Source: Vibrio neptunius (GTDB lineage: Bacteria; Pseudomonadota; Gammaproteobacteria; Enterobacterales; Vibrionaceae). Taken from it: a stretch of 64,000 bases of DNA. The number at the start of each line of letters is the position of its first letter. The first letter of the stretch is position 1. Location: contig CP079859.1 of the NCBI GenBank assembly GCA_019339365.1, positions 1,178,001 to 1,242,000 of the forward strand, in the 5' to 3' direction. The position numbers were made by a program, and so were the translations under genes. The notes beneath the pieces were generated by a model that worked only from the letters and a program-made list of their open reading frames with translations, was not told the origin of the DNA and ran no database searches. Positions 52,262 through 62,405 of the stretch are shown in pieces.

Positions 52262-52305
52262 GCAGCTTAATGTGAGTGTTTAAGCATTCTTTAGTCTTAA
52301 GCTGC
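52262..52305. repeat. Inverted repeat GCAGCTTAA / TTAAGCTGC
   Basis: Perfect 9-bp arms at 52262-52270 and 52297-52305 with a 26-base spacer, just upstream of the putative adk leader promoter. Could be an operator or a remnant of an intergenic element. Confidence 0.5.
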
Positions 52306-52327
52306 GCTACGCGAACAGATTGTGTGG

Positions 52328-52385
52328 TAGAATGCAATCTTGAAACAAAGTGAGCAGGCGTGTAATGTGCACGCCTGTTTTATTG
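52328..52385 (+). promoter_or_regulatory. Promoter and terminator-like hairpin in the adk leader
   Basis: A TAGAAT -10 box (52328-52333, with TG two bases upstream in TGTGG) is followed about 22 bases later by a perfect eight-pair stem, CAGGCGTG / CACGCCTG (52355-52362 and 52370-52377), then TTTTATTG. A transcript starting near 52340 would meet a terminator more than 110 bases before adk. This suggests either attenuation or a short separate RNA. Confidence 0.5.
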
Positions 52386-52401
52386 TCAATTGAAAGAACA
52401 G

Positions 52402-52469
52402 TTATACCGAAACTTACCGTGAGCTAAGGCTGTTGTTTGTTATGAACACCATAGTGAGCTTCGGTATAA
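52402..52469. repeat. Imperfect palindromic intergenic element before adk
   Basis: A 16-base arm TTATACCGAAACTTAC (52402-52417) pairs with GTGAGCTTCGGTATAA (52454-52469) with two non-Watson-Crick positions, making a 68-bp cruciform-type unit that ends 27 bases before adk. The TATACC ends resemble the element between ptsI and crr. A small non-autonomous repeat is plausible. Confidence 0.55.
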
Positions 52470-53141
<672 letters not shown>

Positions 53142-53180
53142 TTTTGCTAACGGCAGAAATTAAAAGTTTGATATAGTAGA

Positions 53181-53206
53181 AGCGACCCTGAAGGGTCGCT
53201 TTTTTT
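53181..53206 (+). terminator. adk terminator
   Basis: Perfect nine-pair stem AGCGACCCT / AGGGTCGCT with a tight loop and seven T. Confidence 0.92.
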
Positions 53207-53274
53207 ATCGCTACATATTGATCGATCAAGAAGTTTTCAACGTACAGCCTCTTTTAAAGTGTCGATAGGGTCCT

Positions 53275-54231
53275 ATGCAAAACAATAAAAAACAAGGTGT
53301 GCTACTGGTTAACCTAGGTACACCAAAAGCACCGACAGCTTCCGAAGTAAAGCGTTTTCTCAGTCAGTTCTTGCATGACCAACGTGTTGTAGATATGACA
53401 CGTTGGTTATGGTGTCCGATTCTACATGGCGTCATTTTGCCTATTCGCTCACCCAAAGTTGCCAAGTTGTACGAAAGTGTTTGGATGGATGAGGGATCGC
53501 CTCTCATGGTTTACTCTAAACGTCAAGCGGAGAAACTAGCCAAATCTATCGATATTCCAGTCGAACTCGGCATGACTTATGGCAGTCCAAGCCTCCAGTT
53601 AGGGATTGAGTCCTTAATAGCAAAAGGCGTGGAAGAGGTCATTGTATTACCACTGTACCCACAATACTCGGGCACAACCACTGCAGCCGTATCAGATGGT
53701 TTAACCAAAGCATTTAAAAATATTCCAGTGATGCCAGGGTATAAAATGCTCCGCGACTATCATGACCATCCAACTTACATTAAAGCCTTGGCAGAGAGTG
53801 TCAGGCGCTCTTGGGCAGAAAAAGGACGTGGTGATTATTTACTGTGTTCGTACCATGGCATTCCTCAGCGATACGCAGATAATGGGGATATTTATCCCAA
53901 GCACTGTGAAGCGACCACAGAATTGTTACGACTGGAATTAGGTTTGAGCGAAGACCAGATGGGCATGACTTATCAATCCCGTTTTGGTCGTGAAGAGTGG
54001 CTAAAGCCATATACTGATAAAACGTTGGAACAGCTACCTGCAAAAGGCATTAAGAATCTGGACATTCTCACGCCAGCATTTTCAGCGGATTGTCTTGAAA
54101 CTCTAGAAGAGATCTCTGAGCAATGTCAGGAGATCTTCATTGAGCATGGTGGAGAGATTTTTAACTTTATACCTTGCTTAAACGATGATGACCTTCATAT
54201 TAAGATGATGCGTGAGTTGATAGGTCATTAA
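53275..54231 (+). CDS. hemH: Ferrochelatase
   Basis: It inserts ferrous iron into protoporphyrin IX at the last step of heme synthesis, at the inner face of the membrane. It is 318 aa. The family signatures are [13 protein letters not shown] (N-terminus), the catalytic histidine in [14 protein letters not shown] (about residue 195), [14 protein letters not shown] and [15 protein letters not shown] (about 263-277). The adk-hemH order is common in gammaproteobacteria; here a terminator lies between them. Confidence 0.98.
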   Translation: MQNNKKQGVLLVNLGTPKAPTASEVKRFLSQFLHDQRVVDMTRWLWCPILHGVILPIRSPKVAKLYESVWMDEGSPLMVYSKRQAEKLAKSIDIPVELGMTYGSPSLQLGIESLIAKGVEEVIVLPLYPQYSGTTTAAVSDGLTKAFKNIPVMPGYKMLRDYHDHPTYIKALAESVRRSWAEKGRGDYLLCSYHGIPQRYADNGDIYPKHCEATTELLRLELGLSEDQMGMTYQSRFGREEWLKPYTDKTLEQLPAKGIKNLDILTPAFSADCLETLEEISEQCQEIFIEHGGEIFNFIPCLNDDDLHIKMMRELIGH

Positions 54232-54249
54232 GTTGGCGAGATTAAGTAG

Positions 54250-54278
54250 AAAATCCACCTTACGAGGTGGATTTTTTT
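54250..54278. terminator. Bidirectional terminator, hemH / ToxR-like gene
   Basis: AAAATCCACCT / AGGTGGATTTT stem with loop TACG and T-rich flanks between convergent genes. Confidence 0.92.
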
Positions 54279-54284
54279 CAATGA

Positions 54285-55774
54285 TCAATCGTAGGGTTGG
54301 CAGAATCGTTCAATCCCCTTCCATAAAACAGATTGTGGTTCCTGAATATATTTGACGCCTTTTAGCGCCTCACCCCAAAGGTCAAGGCATGACTGTTGTC
54401 TGTCGGAGCTAGAGTAATGCTCGAGTACCCGCTCAGCCTCAATGATACTGGTGAGGGCAGAAATAGCTTTTAGATACAGAGCGACATACATTTGCTTGTT
54501 GCCTATCTTTCTGTTGATGTTGGCTTGCAGTAGCAAAACCAGTGCATTTTCTGGTATCTCGGTCACATACTCTCTTTGAAGCATTCGTAAACTGCGTTCA
54601 ACTTCACCCGAACGATAAGTGAGGAGTGCTAATAGCATATGCAGATCGGGTGGGGGAGTGGGAGTTTGCTTCCTCACCTTTTTTATCCAACGCTTTAATC
54701 CATCGCTAGATTGGTGAGTAAAAAGTAATTCTCGAGTATAAAACAGGACTTCAACCCCAGAGAGCTGGCGTGAGAGCAGTTGTTCAAGGGGCAGCTCTGA
54801 TACAGGCACAATTTGGCTAGACAACTTTGAGGCTAACGGTTTTATTGGCTGCGGGAGCTTGAAGTATTCACTCAAATCCACATTGAGCTGGTTAATCGTC
54901 GCCGCCAAATAGGGAGGATTCAGTTGATATATTTTGCGCCATGCGACACGGCCTGACGCAGAGTGATGAAGAAGGCTCTCCAAGTTCAATATACCATTGG
55001 CCTCTTCCCATAAGTTAAAGTTCAGCGTGTAGTCTGAGTCATAGAAGGCTTCTGAACCGGGGAAATTGTCATGTTCGCTTAGACTGTGCAGGTAGTAGGT
55101 TGGCGAACTCATATTCGATAGGTGAATATACGGAGAGCAACTTTGAGAATGCAAGATTAGCGCTTTTAGTTTGAGTACTGTTCGGTTCAAGCTCTGTTCT
55201 TCATGGTTGATACTATCGAGAAGCAGCCTAACCTGAGGGATATGCAGAGTATGACTTTGTTTGTCTTCTTCAAAATGAGACCAAGTGTGGACCGCGAACA
55301 CTACTGCGATCGCACTCAATATCAAGTTTAAACTCCAAGAAAAATAGCGTAGCGCTGTTTGTTTTTTTCAACGATCTTGTTAGCTGCTTGAGGAGCTTTG
55401 TTCGAGTCCGATGTTTTTGCCACAAGCTGAACGCCGCTTTCTGGAATGTAATAGCCCCGTTTTGGGTAAGTGATGATGATCTTAGATGGATCGGCTTCTT
55501 CAGAGTGTTCACGGAAGAGGTTACGCAATAGGCTAATTCTGTTGGTAACCACATTTTTGGAAATGTACTGACTTTCCCAGACCGACTCTATAAATTCTTC
55601 AATTGACGTTGGGTTTCCAACGTTTGTGAGTAAAATTTCCAGTAACGCCAAGTTTCTTGGTTCAAGAGATATTTCTCCTTGTTTGGAATGGAGAGTTTTA
55701 TCCACTGGATTATAGGTAAGATCTGCAATAGCAATATTACATTGTTCTGATTTGGCTTTTTCAAGTAGATTCAT
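54285..55774 (-). CDS. ToxR/CadC-type membrane regulator (frameshift)
   Basis: This is a single-pass membrane transcription regulator, 496 aa after correction. The N-terminal OmpR-type winged helix (about 20-115) contains NRISLLRNLFREHSEE and the recognition-end ITYPKRGYYIPESG. A linker and a membrane helix (about 155-175, LILSAIAVVFAV) precede a periplasmic domain of roughly 315 residues. That domain ends in helix-turn-helix pairs that look tetratricopeptide-like (LLALLTYRSGEVERSLRML). As read, the frame ends at 55328 after AIFLGV and resumes at 55325. A run of seven T (55362-55368) needs one more base, which joins NKIVEKK to QTALRYFSWSLN. The ligand is unknown. The outer-membrane barrel gene is next upstream on the same strand. 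Confidence 0.83.
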
Positions 55775-55966
55775 GCAGTGCTATCGAAGTACGTCGTGAT
55801 GGAACAGAGGACGCGAATTCTACCGCAATATCAAGGTTGCTTATAAGTCCTGAACGTGATGTTGGGTGTCTCAAATGTGAGAACTTGAACCGAGATTGTT
55901 TAATTTTAAGTGATAGAGGTAGGAAATTCAGGTGTGGTGAGTCCAACCACACCTGATGGCGTTAGC

Positions 55967-56566
55967 TTAGAAAGAGTAGCTAGCGTTTAGGTAACCAGTG
56001 TTTGAAGCATCCACACTCAGTTTAATGACACCAACCTCGTGATCATTTCCGAAGAAACGGCTGTGTCGGTAGCCAAGTTCCATACTAAAGTTATCCGTAA
56101 AGTTGTAACCCAAGCCCAAGTTTACGCCAGCCGCTAAACCTGTGTTGGTACTGTCTTTTGAAAGACCATTAGCAGAGACTTCATAGGTACTGTTATAAAT
56201 ACCTAGGTTACCACCAGTTAGAAGGTAGAACTTGTCTGTTAGGTTGTGAAGATAATCAGCACCTGCACCAAACTCATGAGTGGTAGTACTAAACTTAGCA
56301 AAGGTAGAGCCAAGGATGTCTTGGTATTCTACGCTAGATTCTGCACCAGCTTGAAGGTATCCATAAGCTCGTACGTTGTTGCTGAAATAGTGGCCACCTT
56401 TAAGGCTTAAGAAACCCGTATCGTCATTGATAAAGTATGAGTTGGCATGTTGGCCAGATGTGGTGTAAGAGCCAGCGCCTAGTTCAACTGCAATATAGTT
56501 TTCATTAGCAAGTGAAGGCATTGAAATTAGTGCAGCTGATGCTGCTACAAGTAGAGTTTTTTTCAT
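55967..56566 (-). CDS. Outer-membrane beta-barrel protein
   Basis: This is a 199-aa protein with a signal peptide (MKKTLLVAASAALISMPSLA, cleaved before NENY) and eight predicted amphipathic strands. The final strand is ASNTGYLNASYSF, ending in phenylalanine as BAM substrates do. LGLGYNFTDNFSMELGYRH is the typical OmpA-like/OmpW-like barrel motif. There is no periplasmic OmpA domain, so it is a barrel-only small porin-like or adhesin-like protein. It lies 192 bases upstream of the ToxR-like gene on the same strand; regulation by it is only a guess. Confidence 0.85.
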   Translation of the reverse strand: MKKTLLVAASAALISMPSLANENYIAVELGAGSYTTSGQHANSYFINDDTGFLSLKGGHYFSNNVRAYGYLQAGAESSVEYQDILGSTFAKFSTTTHEFGAGADYLHNLTDKFYLLTGGNLGIYNSTYEVSANGLSKDSTNTGLAAGVNLGLGYNFTDNFSMELGYRHSRFFGNDHEVGVIKLSVDASNTGYLNASYSF

Positions 56567-56807
56567 CGTTTTACGCTCAAATAATGGTTTGTATTGAGTT
56601 GTGATTGCTTGGGCTGATTTGATGAAAAACAGTGGTTATCATCAATTAACCGTAATATGAGAAATGCGTCACGTATGCTCGCTTTTTCGCCGGAGGGAAG
56701 TTAACTGAGCGTGTTGAAAGAAGCTAAAAATAAAATTAAAAATAGTTGAAATAAGTTACATTTTTTATCTAATGACTTGATTTTAAATTGTTAGTTTGGT
56801 TTGTGAT
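56567..56807. other. AT-rich region upstream of the barrel gene
   Basis: No ORF is supported. It holds the promoter region of the barrel gene, including several A/T-tracts near 56725-56790. No operator is recognised. Confidence 0.35.
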
Positions 56808-56839
56808 AAAGGAAAACGCCTCAAAAAGTCAGGCGTTTA
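56808..56839 (-). terminator. Terminator of the copA-DUF411 operon
   Basis: On the minus strand, AAACGCC pairs with GGCGTTT and is followed by TCCTTT; it lies about 30-60 bases after the corrected stop of the DUF411 gene. Confidence 0.75.
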
Positions 56840-56869
56840 AAAATATAAATGTATCAACATAAATGGTTA

Positions 56870-57312
56870 TTACTTGTTTCCTAGGTAAGAACGGTACGCG
56901 AATACCTGACCTTGTTCGTTAAACGCATAAACCGAATAGGCGTCTTTTTCATTGCCGTACGCCATACCAGGCGAACCCATCGGCATACCAGGAACGGCTA
57001 AACCTTTCGCATTTTTAGGTGGGTTGTCTAAAAAGCTTTAATGTCCTGTGCTGGAACGTGCCCCTCAAAGACAAAACCGTTAATTTCAGCAGTGTGGCAT
57101 GAGGCCAATTGTGGTTTTATCCCCAGCTTTTGTTTTAATGAATTCATATCATCGTGCAATTTTTCTTCAACCGTGAATCCAGCTTCTTGCATGTGTTTAG
57201 TCCATTCTGTACAGCATCCACAGTAGGGTGACTTGTGGTTTAGTACCTCTGCCGCTAGGGCGTGACTGGACAGTAAAAGCAGGGACGCAAAGGAAATAAC
57301 TTGAGTTTTCAT
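56870..57312 (-). CDS. DUF411 periplasmic metal-binding protein (frameshift)
   Basis: This is a small secreted protein, 147 aa after correction, encoded nine bases after copA. The signal peptide is MKTQVISFASLLLLSSHALA. A CxCC metal-type motif lies in YCGCCTEWTKHM, and another cysteine is in LASCHTAEINGF. The frame breaks at five A (57030-57034; T on the coding strand), ending at IKAF. One added base restores LDNPPKNAKGLAVPGMPMGS and a C-terminus to 56870 with the Met-rich GMPMGSPGMAY, typical of periplasmic copper binders. The ATG at 57312 is preceded by AGAGG. It is inferred to bind copper delivered or sensed alongside CopA. Confidence 0.88.
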
Positions 57313-57320
57313 ACACACCT

Positions 57321-60017
57321 CTATGAACGAATCGAAGATTTAAAAAGTCTTAATCGGTTGGCATTGCTCACAACGGTGATTGATGAGAGTGCCATTGCTG
57401 CGCCAGCGACGACTGGGCTGAGCAAAAATCCGAAGGCTGGATACAGTACGCCAGCTGCGATTGGAATACCTAAAGAGTTATAAATGAACGCACCGAATAA
57501 ATTCTGTTTCATGTTTTTAATCGTTGCTTTGGAAAGTTCGATGGCTTTAACAACGGCCAGCGGTGATGAGTTGAGTAAGGTCATTTGTGCACTTTCGATT
57601 GCGACGTCGCTACCGCTACCCATGGCGATACCAATATCTGCCAGCGCGAGAGCGGGCGCATCGTTGACTCCATCACCAATCATAGCAACGCGCTTTCCGC
57701 TTGCCTGAATTTTAGCCACATGGCCTGCTTTTTCATCTGGTAGTACTTGAGATATTACTTGTTCGATCCCGAGTTGCTGGGCTATCGCCTTAGCAACATG
57801 CTGGTTGTCGCCGGTTAACATGACCGGAGTAATTTGCATTGAGCGTAGGGCATCCACCGCTTGCTTCGCATCTTGTTTAATTGGGTCGGCGATGGCGATT
57901 AAACCTGATACCTGATTTTGCTGAACGACAATCACTGGGGTCCAAGCATTATTTGCGCAGCGCTGCAGTTCTTGTTCAAGTCCTTCAAGCTTGAGCTCTT
58001 GTTTTTGAGCATAAGGCAAAGACACCACCGCGATACTTTCATTTTCTAAAACACCAGTCACTCCCATGCCGCGCATGTTATTGAAATCGCGAACTTCACC
58101 CAAACTAAGCTGATGTTCTTGAGCCTGCTTGACGATGGCTTTTGCCAGTGGATGCTCTGAGTATTGCTCTATGCTAGCCGCTGCGGTTAGCAGTTGTTGA
58201 TCGTCCTGATTAAGAGCGAAGATATGCTGAACGTCAGGCTTGCCCTGAGTTAATGTACCTGTCTTATCAAAAACCACCGTATCAATATTGCTTGCAGACT
58301 GAAGTACATCTGCATCTTTGATTAAAATCCCCATTTCAGCGGCTTTACCAATACCAACAGTCACCGATAGTGGGGTCGCTAAACCTAGCGCACACGGACA
58401 AGCAATGATCAGTACAGTGGTGGTAACGACCAACATGTAGCTCGCTTTCGGCTCAGGGCCAACCATAAACCATACTAGGGCAGAGAACAGAGCAATCGCG
58501 ACAACGACAGGGACAAAGACAGCCGAAATTTGATCCGCCAGTTTGGCGATGGCGGGTTTGCTGCTTTGCGCTTCCCGCACCATGGTAATAATCCGCGACA
58601 GCATGGTATTGCTACCCACTCCCGTTGCTTCAATGACTAAGCTGCCATCCTGATTTAACGTACCTGCAGAAATCGTATCGCCACATTGTTTGTAGACGGG
58701 GACAGGTTCGCCAGTCAGCATAGATTCATCTAGGTAAGACTCACCTGAAACGACGCGCCCATCGATAGGAGCCTTTTCACCGGGTTTAATTCGCAGTTGC
58801 ATACCTTCTGTTATCTGGTCAATGGCAATCACTTGGTCGTCAGATTCGGTAATCAACACGGCTTCATTAGGCTGAAGTTTAATCAAAGCCTGCAAAGAAC
58901 GAGTGGTTTTGGCTTTCGCTTTTGCCTCAATGTAATGGCCTAAAGAAATCAGACCGACAATCATCGCGCTGGCTTCAAAGTAAACATGGCGTGACGCTGG
59001 TGGAAACCAATCTGGGAAAGCCACAACTAACATTGAGAACAGCCAAGCGGCACCCGTACCCAGCGCAACGAGGGTGTTCATGGTTGCACGCTTGTGTGTA
59101 AGGGCTTGCCAAGCGTTGGAGAAGAAGCTTTTTCCTGCGGTGGTAAGAAGCCAGAAACAAATAACCCCAACGACGCCCCAAATTAACTGATCCTGACTGG
59201 TACGAATCATCATATTGCCACCCAACACACCCCAAAGCATGAGTGGTACGCCGATGGCAATACCTGCCCATGCACTTTTCTTATGATGAGCTTGCACGGC
59301 CATTTGTTGGGCCTGTTGCTTCTCTTGTTGTGTTGCTGGGTCGTCAACAATTTCAGCCTGATAGCCAGCTTCTTTTACTGCATTGGCTATAGCGTTAACG
59401 GTTTTGCTGTCTTTATAGGTACTGAAAACTAAGGCACTTTGCTCCGCAAGGTTAACTTGAGCTTTGGCTATGCCTTCTACCTGGGTCAGTGCTCGTTCAA
59501 CAGACGCCACACAACTGGCACAAGTCATCCCTGAAATCAAAAAATGAAGGGTTTCATTACGATTGGAAGGAGGAAGGTGCGATTTTGGCTGAGTGATTTT
59601 TTGTGGTTGAGCCGTTGGCTCTTTTATTTCTGCCTCAGGCTCTCCGGCCTGATAACCGAGAGAGGCGACAAGATCTTTTACTTGTTGCTGTGTGAGTAAC
59701 GTCGAAAGAGAAAGCCTAGTTTTCGATACATCAAATTGGCCAATATCGTTACTTTCTTTTAAAGCGGACTCAAGTTTGGCCACACATTTACCGCAGCTTA
59801 GTCCTGATAGGTCGAACTGATACTGATGACCTGCCTGATACCCTAGAGATTGAATTGACTTTTCTAAATCCGCAAAGCGGCTGTCGCTATCCAGAGTAAT
59901 GTACTGTGGCGTTAAATCATGGATACTGACCCGATGCTGAGAGGTAAGTTCTCGCTCAACTTTCCGAGCGCAACCCATACAGCTTAAACCAGATAGTGGA
60001 ATGTCGAACTGACGCAT
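57321..60017 (-). CDS. copA: Copper-exporting P1B-type ATPase
   Basis: This inner-membrane pump expels Cu(I) from the cytosol. It is 898 aa, longer than the usual 830, because there are three N-terminal metal-binding domains. Their GxxCxxC-type motifs are GLSCMGCARKVERE, GLSCGKCVAKLESA and GMTCASCVASVERA. Eight membrane helices follow, the sixth with the ion motif CPCALGLATP (CPC). The P-domain has DKTGTLT, then SEHPLAKA, TGDNQHVAKA and GDGVNDAPALA. It starts at 60017 downstream of a CueR-type promoter and is followed by the DUF411 gene. Confidence 0.97.
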   Translation of the reverse strand: MRQFDIPLSGLSCMGCARKVERELTSQHRVSIHDLTPQYITLDSDSRFADLEKSIQSLGYQAGHQYQFDLSGLSCGKCVAKLESALKESNDIGQFDVSKTRLSLSTLLTQQQVKDLVASLGYQAGEPEAEIKEPTAQPQKITQPKSHLPPSNRNETLHFLISGMTCASCVASVERALTQVEGIAKAQVNLAEQSALVFSTYKDSKTVNAIANAVKEAGYQAEIVDDPATQQEKQQAQQMAVQAHHKKSAWAGIAIGVPLMLWGVLGGNMMIRTSQDQLIWGVVGVICFWLLTTAGKSFFSNAWQALTHKRATMNTLVALGTGAAWLFSMLVVAFPDWFPPASRHVYFEASAMIVGLISLGHYIEAKAKAKTTRSLQALIKLQPNEAVLITESDDQVIAIDQITEGMQLRIKPGEKAPIDGRVVSGESYLDESMLTGEPVPVYKQCGDTISAGTLNQDGSLVIEATGVGSNTMLSRIITMVREAQSSKPAIAKLADQISAVFVPVVVAIALFSALVWFMVGPEPKASYMLVVTTTVLIIACPCALGLATPLSVTVGIGKAAEMGILIKDADVLQSASNIDTVVFDKTGTLTQGKPDVQHIFALNQDDQQLLTAAASIEQYSEHPLAKAIVKQAQEHQLSLGEVRDFNNMRGMGVTGVLENESIAVVSLPYAQKQELKLEGLEQELQRCANNAWTPVIVVQQNQVSGLIAIADPIKQDAKQAVDALRSMQITPVMLTGDNQHVAKAIAQQLGIEQVISQVLPDEKAGHVAKIQASGKRVAMIGDGVNDAPALALADIGIAMGSGSDVAIESAQMTLLNSSPLAVVKAIELSKATIKNMKQNLFGAFIYNSLGIPIAAGVLYPAFGFLLSPVVAGAAMALSSITVVSNANRLRLFKSSIRS

Positions 60018-60047
60018 AACATAACCCTCAACGATGAACTGTTGCTG

Positions 60048-60078
60048 AGAATAAACCTTACCTCAAGGGGAAGGTCAA
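60048..60078 (-). promoter_or_regulatory. CueR-type promoter/operator of copA
   Basis: On the minus strand there is -35 TTGACC (60073-60078), an exactly 19-bp spacer and -10 TATTCT (60048-60053). The over-long spacer contains the dyad ACCTT...AAGGT (60055-60075), the hallmark of MerR-family copper sensors, and resembles the E. coli copA promoter closely. CueR itself is not in this window. Confidence 0.9.
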
Positions 60079-60366
60079 GCACTGTCAATGAAGAAATACC
60101 AAAATGTCAAAACTGACGAGATAGCCGAGTTCGCTATGGTTTAGCTTACGATGTATTTCAATAAAGTCATCACCACTGTTTATCTATAATTATATTGCTC
60201 TTAACGGGCGTTATCCTTCCTGCTATCGACGACTACTGGTCGCAGATGCGACGTAGAGTCCAGTTTGTGCAACGCGTGTTTCTCTCCATCAAGTGGCAAC
60301 CACGGTAAAGATTTATTTCACGGTCAGAAAACATCTCAATCAACCGTGAATTCTGTATAAGACGGA
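60079..60366. other. Intergenic region, copA / gltX
   Basis: No gene is supported. A 61-codon minus-strand frame (60233-60418) lacks a ribosome site and has low-complexity composition. The right end carries the gltX promoter. Confidence 0.35.
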
Positions 60367-60394
60367 TTGTAGATTTGTACATCGGTGCTAAAAT
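60367..60394 (+). promoter_or_regulatory. Putative gltX promoter
   Basis: TTGTAG (60367-60372), a 16-bp spacer, then TAAAAT (60389-60394) with TG just upstream, about 73 bases before the gltX start. Confidence 0.45.
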
Positions 60395-60466
60395 ACGCGC
60401 AATTTTGGCACCATTCATAGACTCTAATGATTGGTGTAGTCATCTAGACAAATCAAGGTATTTTAC

Positions 60467-61894
60467 ATGACGGTTAAAACTCGTTTTGCTCCTAGCCCAA
60501 CAGGCTACCTTCACGTTGGTGGTGCGCGTACTGCACTTTACTCTTGGCTTTTTGCTAAAAACCAAGGCGGTGAATTCGTTCTACGTATCGAAGATACGGA
60601 TTTAGAACGTAACTCTCAGGAAGCCGTCGATGCGATCCTTGAAGGAATGCAGTGGATGGGGCTTGAGTGGAATGAAGGCCCTTACTTCCAGTCAAAGCGT
60701 TTTGACCGTTACAACGAAATGGTTGATAAGCTACTAGCAGAAGACAAAGCTTACAAATGTTATGCGTCTAAAGAGCTGCTAGACGAAATCCGCTCTGAGC
60801 AAGAAGCTGCAAAAGAGATGCCGCGTTACGATGCGAATCACCCGAAAATCGTTGCAGCAAACGCAGAAGCGAAAGAAGGCGATGCGTTTGTTATCCGTTT
60901 CCGTAACCCGAAAGAAGGTAGTGTGGTATTCGATGATCAGATCCGTGGTCGCATTGAAATCGCAAACAGCCAGCTAGATGATCTTATTATTCGTCGTACT
61001 GATGGTGCTCCAACTTACAACTTCGTTGTGGTTGTGGATGACTGGGATATGGGGATCACTCATGTTGTTCGCGGTGAAGACCACATCAACAATACGCCTC
61101 GTCAAATCAACATTTATGAAGCGTTAGGTGCACCTGTGCCTACATTCGCGCACTGTGCAATGATCCTAGGCGATGATGGCGCGAAACTGTCTAAGCGTCA
61201 CGGCGCGGTATCAGTGATGCAATATCGTGACGAAGGTTATCTACCCAATGCTCTAAATAACTACCTAGTGCGTCTAGGCTGGTCTCATGGTGATCAAGAA
61301 ATCTTTTCTCAAGAAGAGATGATCAATCTATTCACTCTAGATGCCATCTCTAAATCAGCGTCGGCGTTTAACACGGAAAAGCTGCTTTGGTTAAACAACC
61401 ATTACATCAAGGCTTCGACGCCTGAGTACGTAGCTGAACACCTACAGTGGCATCTAGACAACCAAAATCTAAACATTGACAACGGTCCTGCAATCACAGA
61501 AGTGATCAAGCTTGTGGGTGAGCGCTGTAACACTCTCGTAGAGCTTGCAGAGCAAATCCGTTACTTCTACGAAGATTTCTCTGAGTTTGAAGCTGGCGCC
61601 GCTAAGAAGCACCTACGTGGTGTCGCTAAAGGCCCGCTAGAGTTGGCTTTAGCAAAAGTTGAAGCGCTAGAAGCGTGGACAACAGCGAACATCAAAGATG
61701 GCGTCATCGCAGCCGTTTGTGAAGAGCTAGACATCGGTATGGGTAAAATTGGTATGCCACTGCGTGTTGCAGTAACAGGTGGCGGCCAGTCTCCTTCTGT
61801 TGATGCTGTCATGGAGCTTGTAGGTAAAGAGCGCGTTATTGCTCGTATCAAGATGGCGATTGCGTTTATTGCAGAGCGTGAAGCTAACGCATAA
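60467..61894 (+). CDS. gltX: Glutamyl-tRNA synthetase
   Basis: This class I synthetase charges tRNA-Glu and supplies tetrapyrrole synthesis via GluTR. It is 475 aa. The HIGH-type motif is [16 protein letters not shown] (residues 9-24), and the KMSKS-type loop is [10 protein letters not shown] (about 238). The anticodon-binding helical domain fills the C-terminal half. The ATG at 60467 has AAGG upstream. It is next to ompA, as in V. cholerae. Confidence 0.97.
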   Translation: MTVKTRFAPSPTGYLHVGGARTALYSWLFAKNQGGEFVLRIEDTDLERNSQEAVDAILEGMQWMGLEWNEGPYFQSKRFDRYNEMVDKLLAEDKAYKCYASKELLDEIRSEQEAAKEMPRYDANHPKIVAANAEAKEGDAFVIRFRNPKEGSVVFDDQIRGRIEIANSQLDDLIIRRTDGAPTYNFVVVVDDWDMGITHVVRGEDHINNTPRQINIYEALGAPVPTFAHCAMILGDDGAKLSKRHGAVSVMQYRDEGYLPNALNNYLVRLGWSHGDQEIFSQEEMINLFTLDAISKSASAFNTEKLLWLNNHYIKASTPEYVAEHLQWHLDNQNLNIDNGPAITEVIKLVGERCNTLVELAEQIRYFYEDFSEFEAGAAKKHLRGVAKGPLELALAKVEALEAWTTANIKDGVIAAVCEELDIGMGKIGMPLRVAVTGGGQSPSVDAVMELVGKERVIARIKMAIAFIAEREANA

Positions 61895-61916
61895 TAAAAA
61901 ACACAATCAAGCATAT

Positions 61917-61947
61917 AAACCGTAGCTTAAGGCTACGGTTTTTTTAT
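61917..61947 (+). terminator. gltX terminator
   Basis: AACCGTAGC / GCTACGGTT stem with a short loop and seven T. Confidence 0.9.
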
Positions 61948-61982
61948 GTCTTCGTATTGTTTAAAAACTTTAAACGTCGATA

Positions 61983-62174
61983 TAACTCCTTAACCAGGTT
62001 GCTCAGTCTGTCGCGGATATCATTGAAAACTATGGTGTAAACCACTCACGCATTCATGTAGAAGGTGCAGGTGAAGCGAATCCAGTCGCATCCAATCAAA
62101 CTCGTGAAGGACGTATCAAGAATCGCCGGGCGGAAGTCACAATGAATGAGTTTGAGTATCAAGTTCAGCCTTAA
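61983..62174 (+). pseudogene. Relic of an ompA-type gene (C-terminal domain fragment)
   Basis: A frame ending at 62174 encodes NQVAQSVADIIENYGVNHSR, then EGAGEANPVASNQTREGRIK, then NRRAEV...NEFEYQVQP. This is clearly homologous to the last 60 residues of the intact ompA 1.1 kb downstream (ASNETREGREQNRRVEIMV...FEYQAQ). It begins with an in-frame stop (TAA at 61983-61985) and has no start or barrel domain, so it is what remains of a former neighbouring copy. It retains its own terminator. Confidence 0.8.
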
Positions 62175-62201
62175 CTGCACGGCTCACAAAAAGAGTTATT
62201 C

Positions 62202-62225
62202 AAAGCCCTGAATCAACAGGGCTTT
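62202..62225 (+). terminator. Terminator left behind by the ompA relic
   Basis: Perfect nine-pair stem AAAGCCCTG / CAGGGCTTT with loop AATCAA, 30 bases after the relic's stop. It has a weak T run. Confidence 0.7.
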
Positions 62226-62405
62226 GTCATATTTATGAGAAAGTAACTCGTTAATCCCCAAAAAGTGAAATCAGTCTACAAACCTATTTGTACATTTTAT
62301 GTACCAAGGTGTACTGTTAGTGTGGCCATACTGTAACTTATTGATTGTTATAGTGTGGAATGTTAGTTGCGGCATTTACGCGTTGAGAGTAATAAGGACA
62401 ACATA

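Noticed and set aside
60233..60418. 61-codon minus-strand frame in the copA-gltX gap
   Set aside because: No ribosome site; its sequence overlaps the putative gltX promoter.
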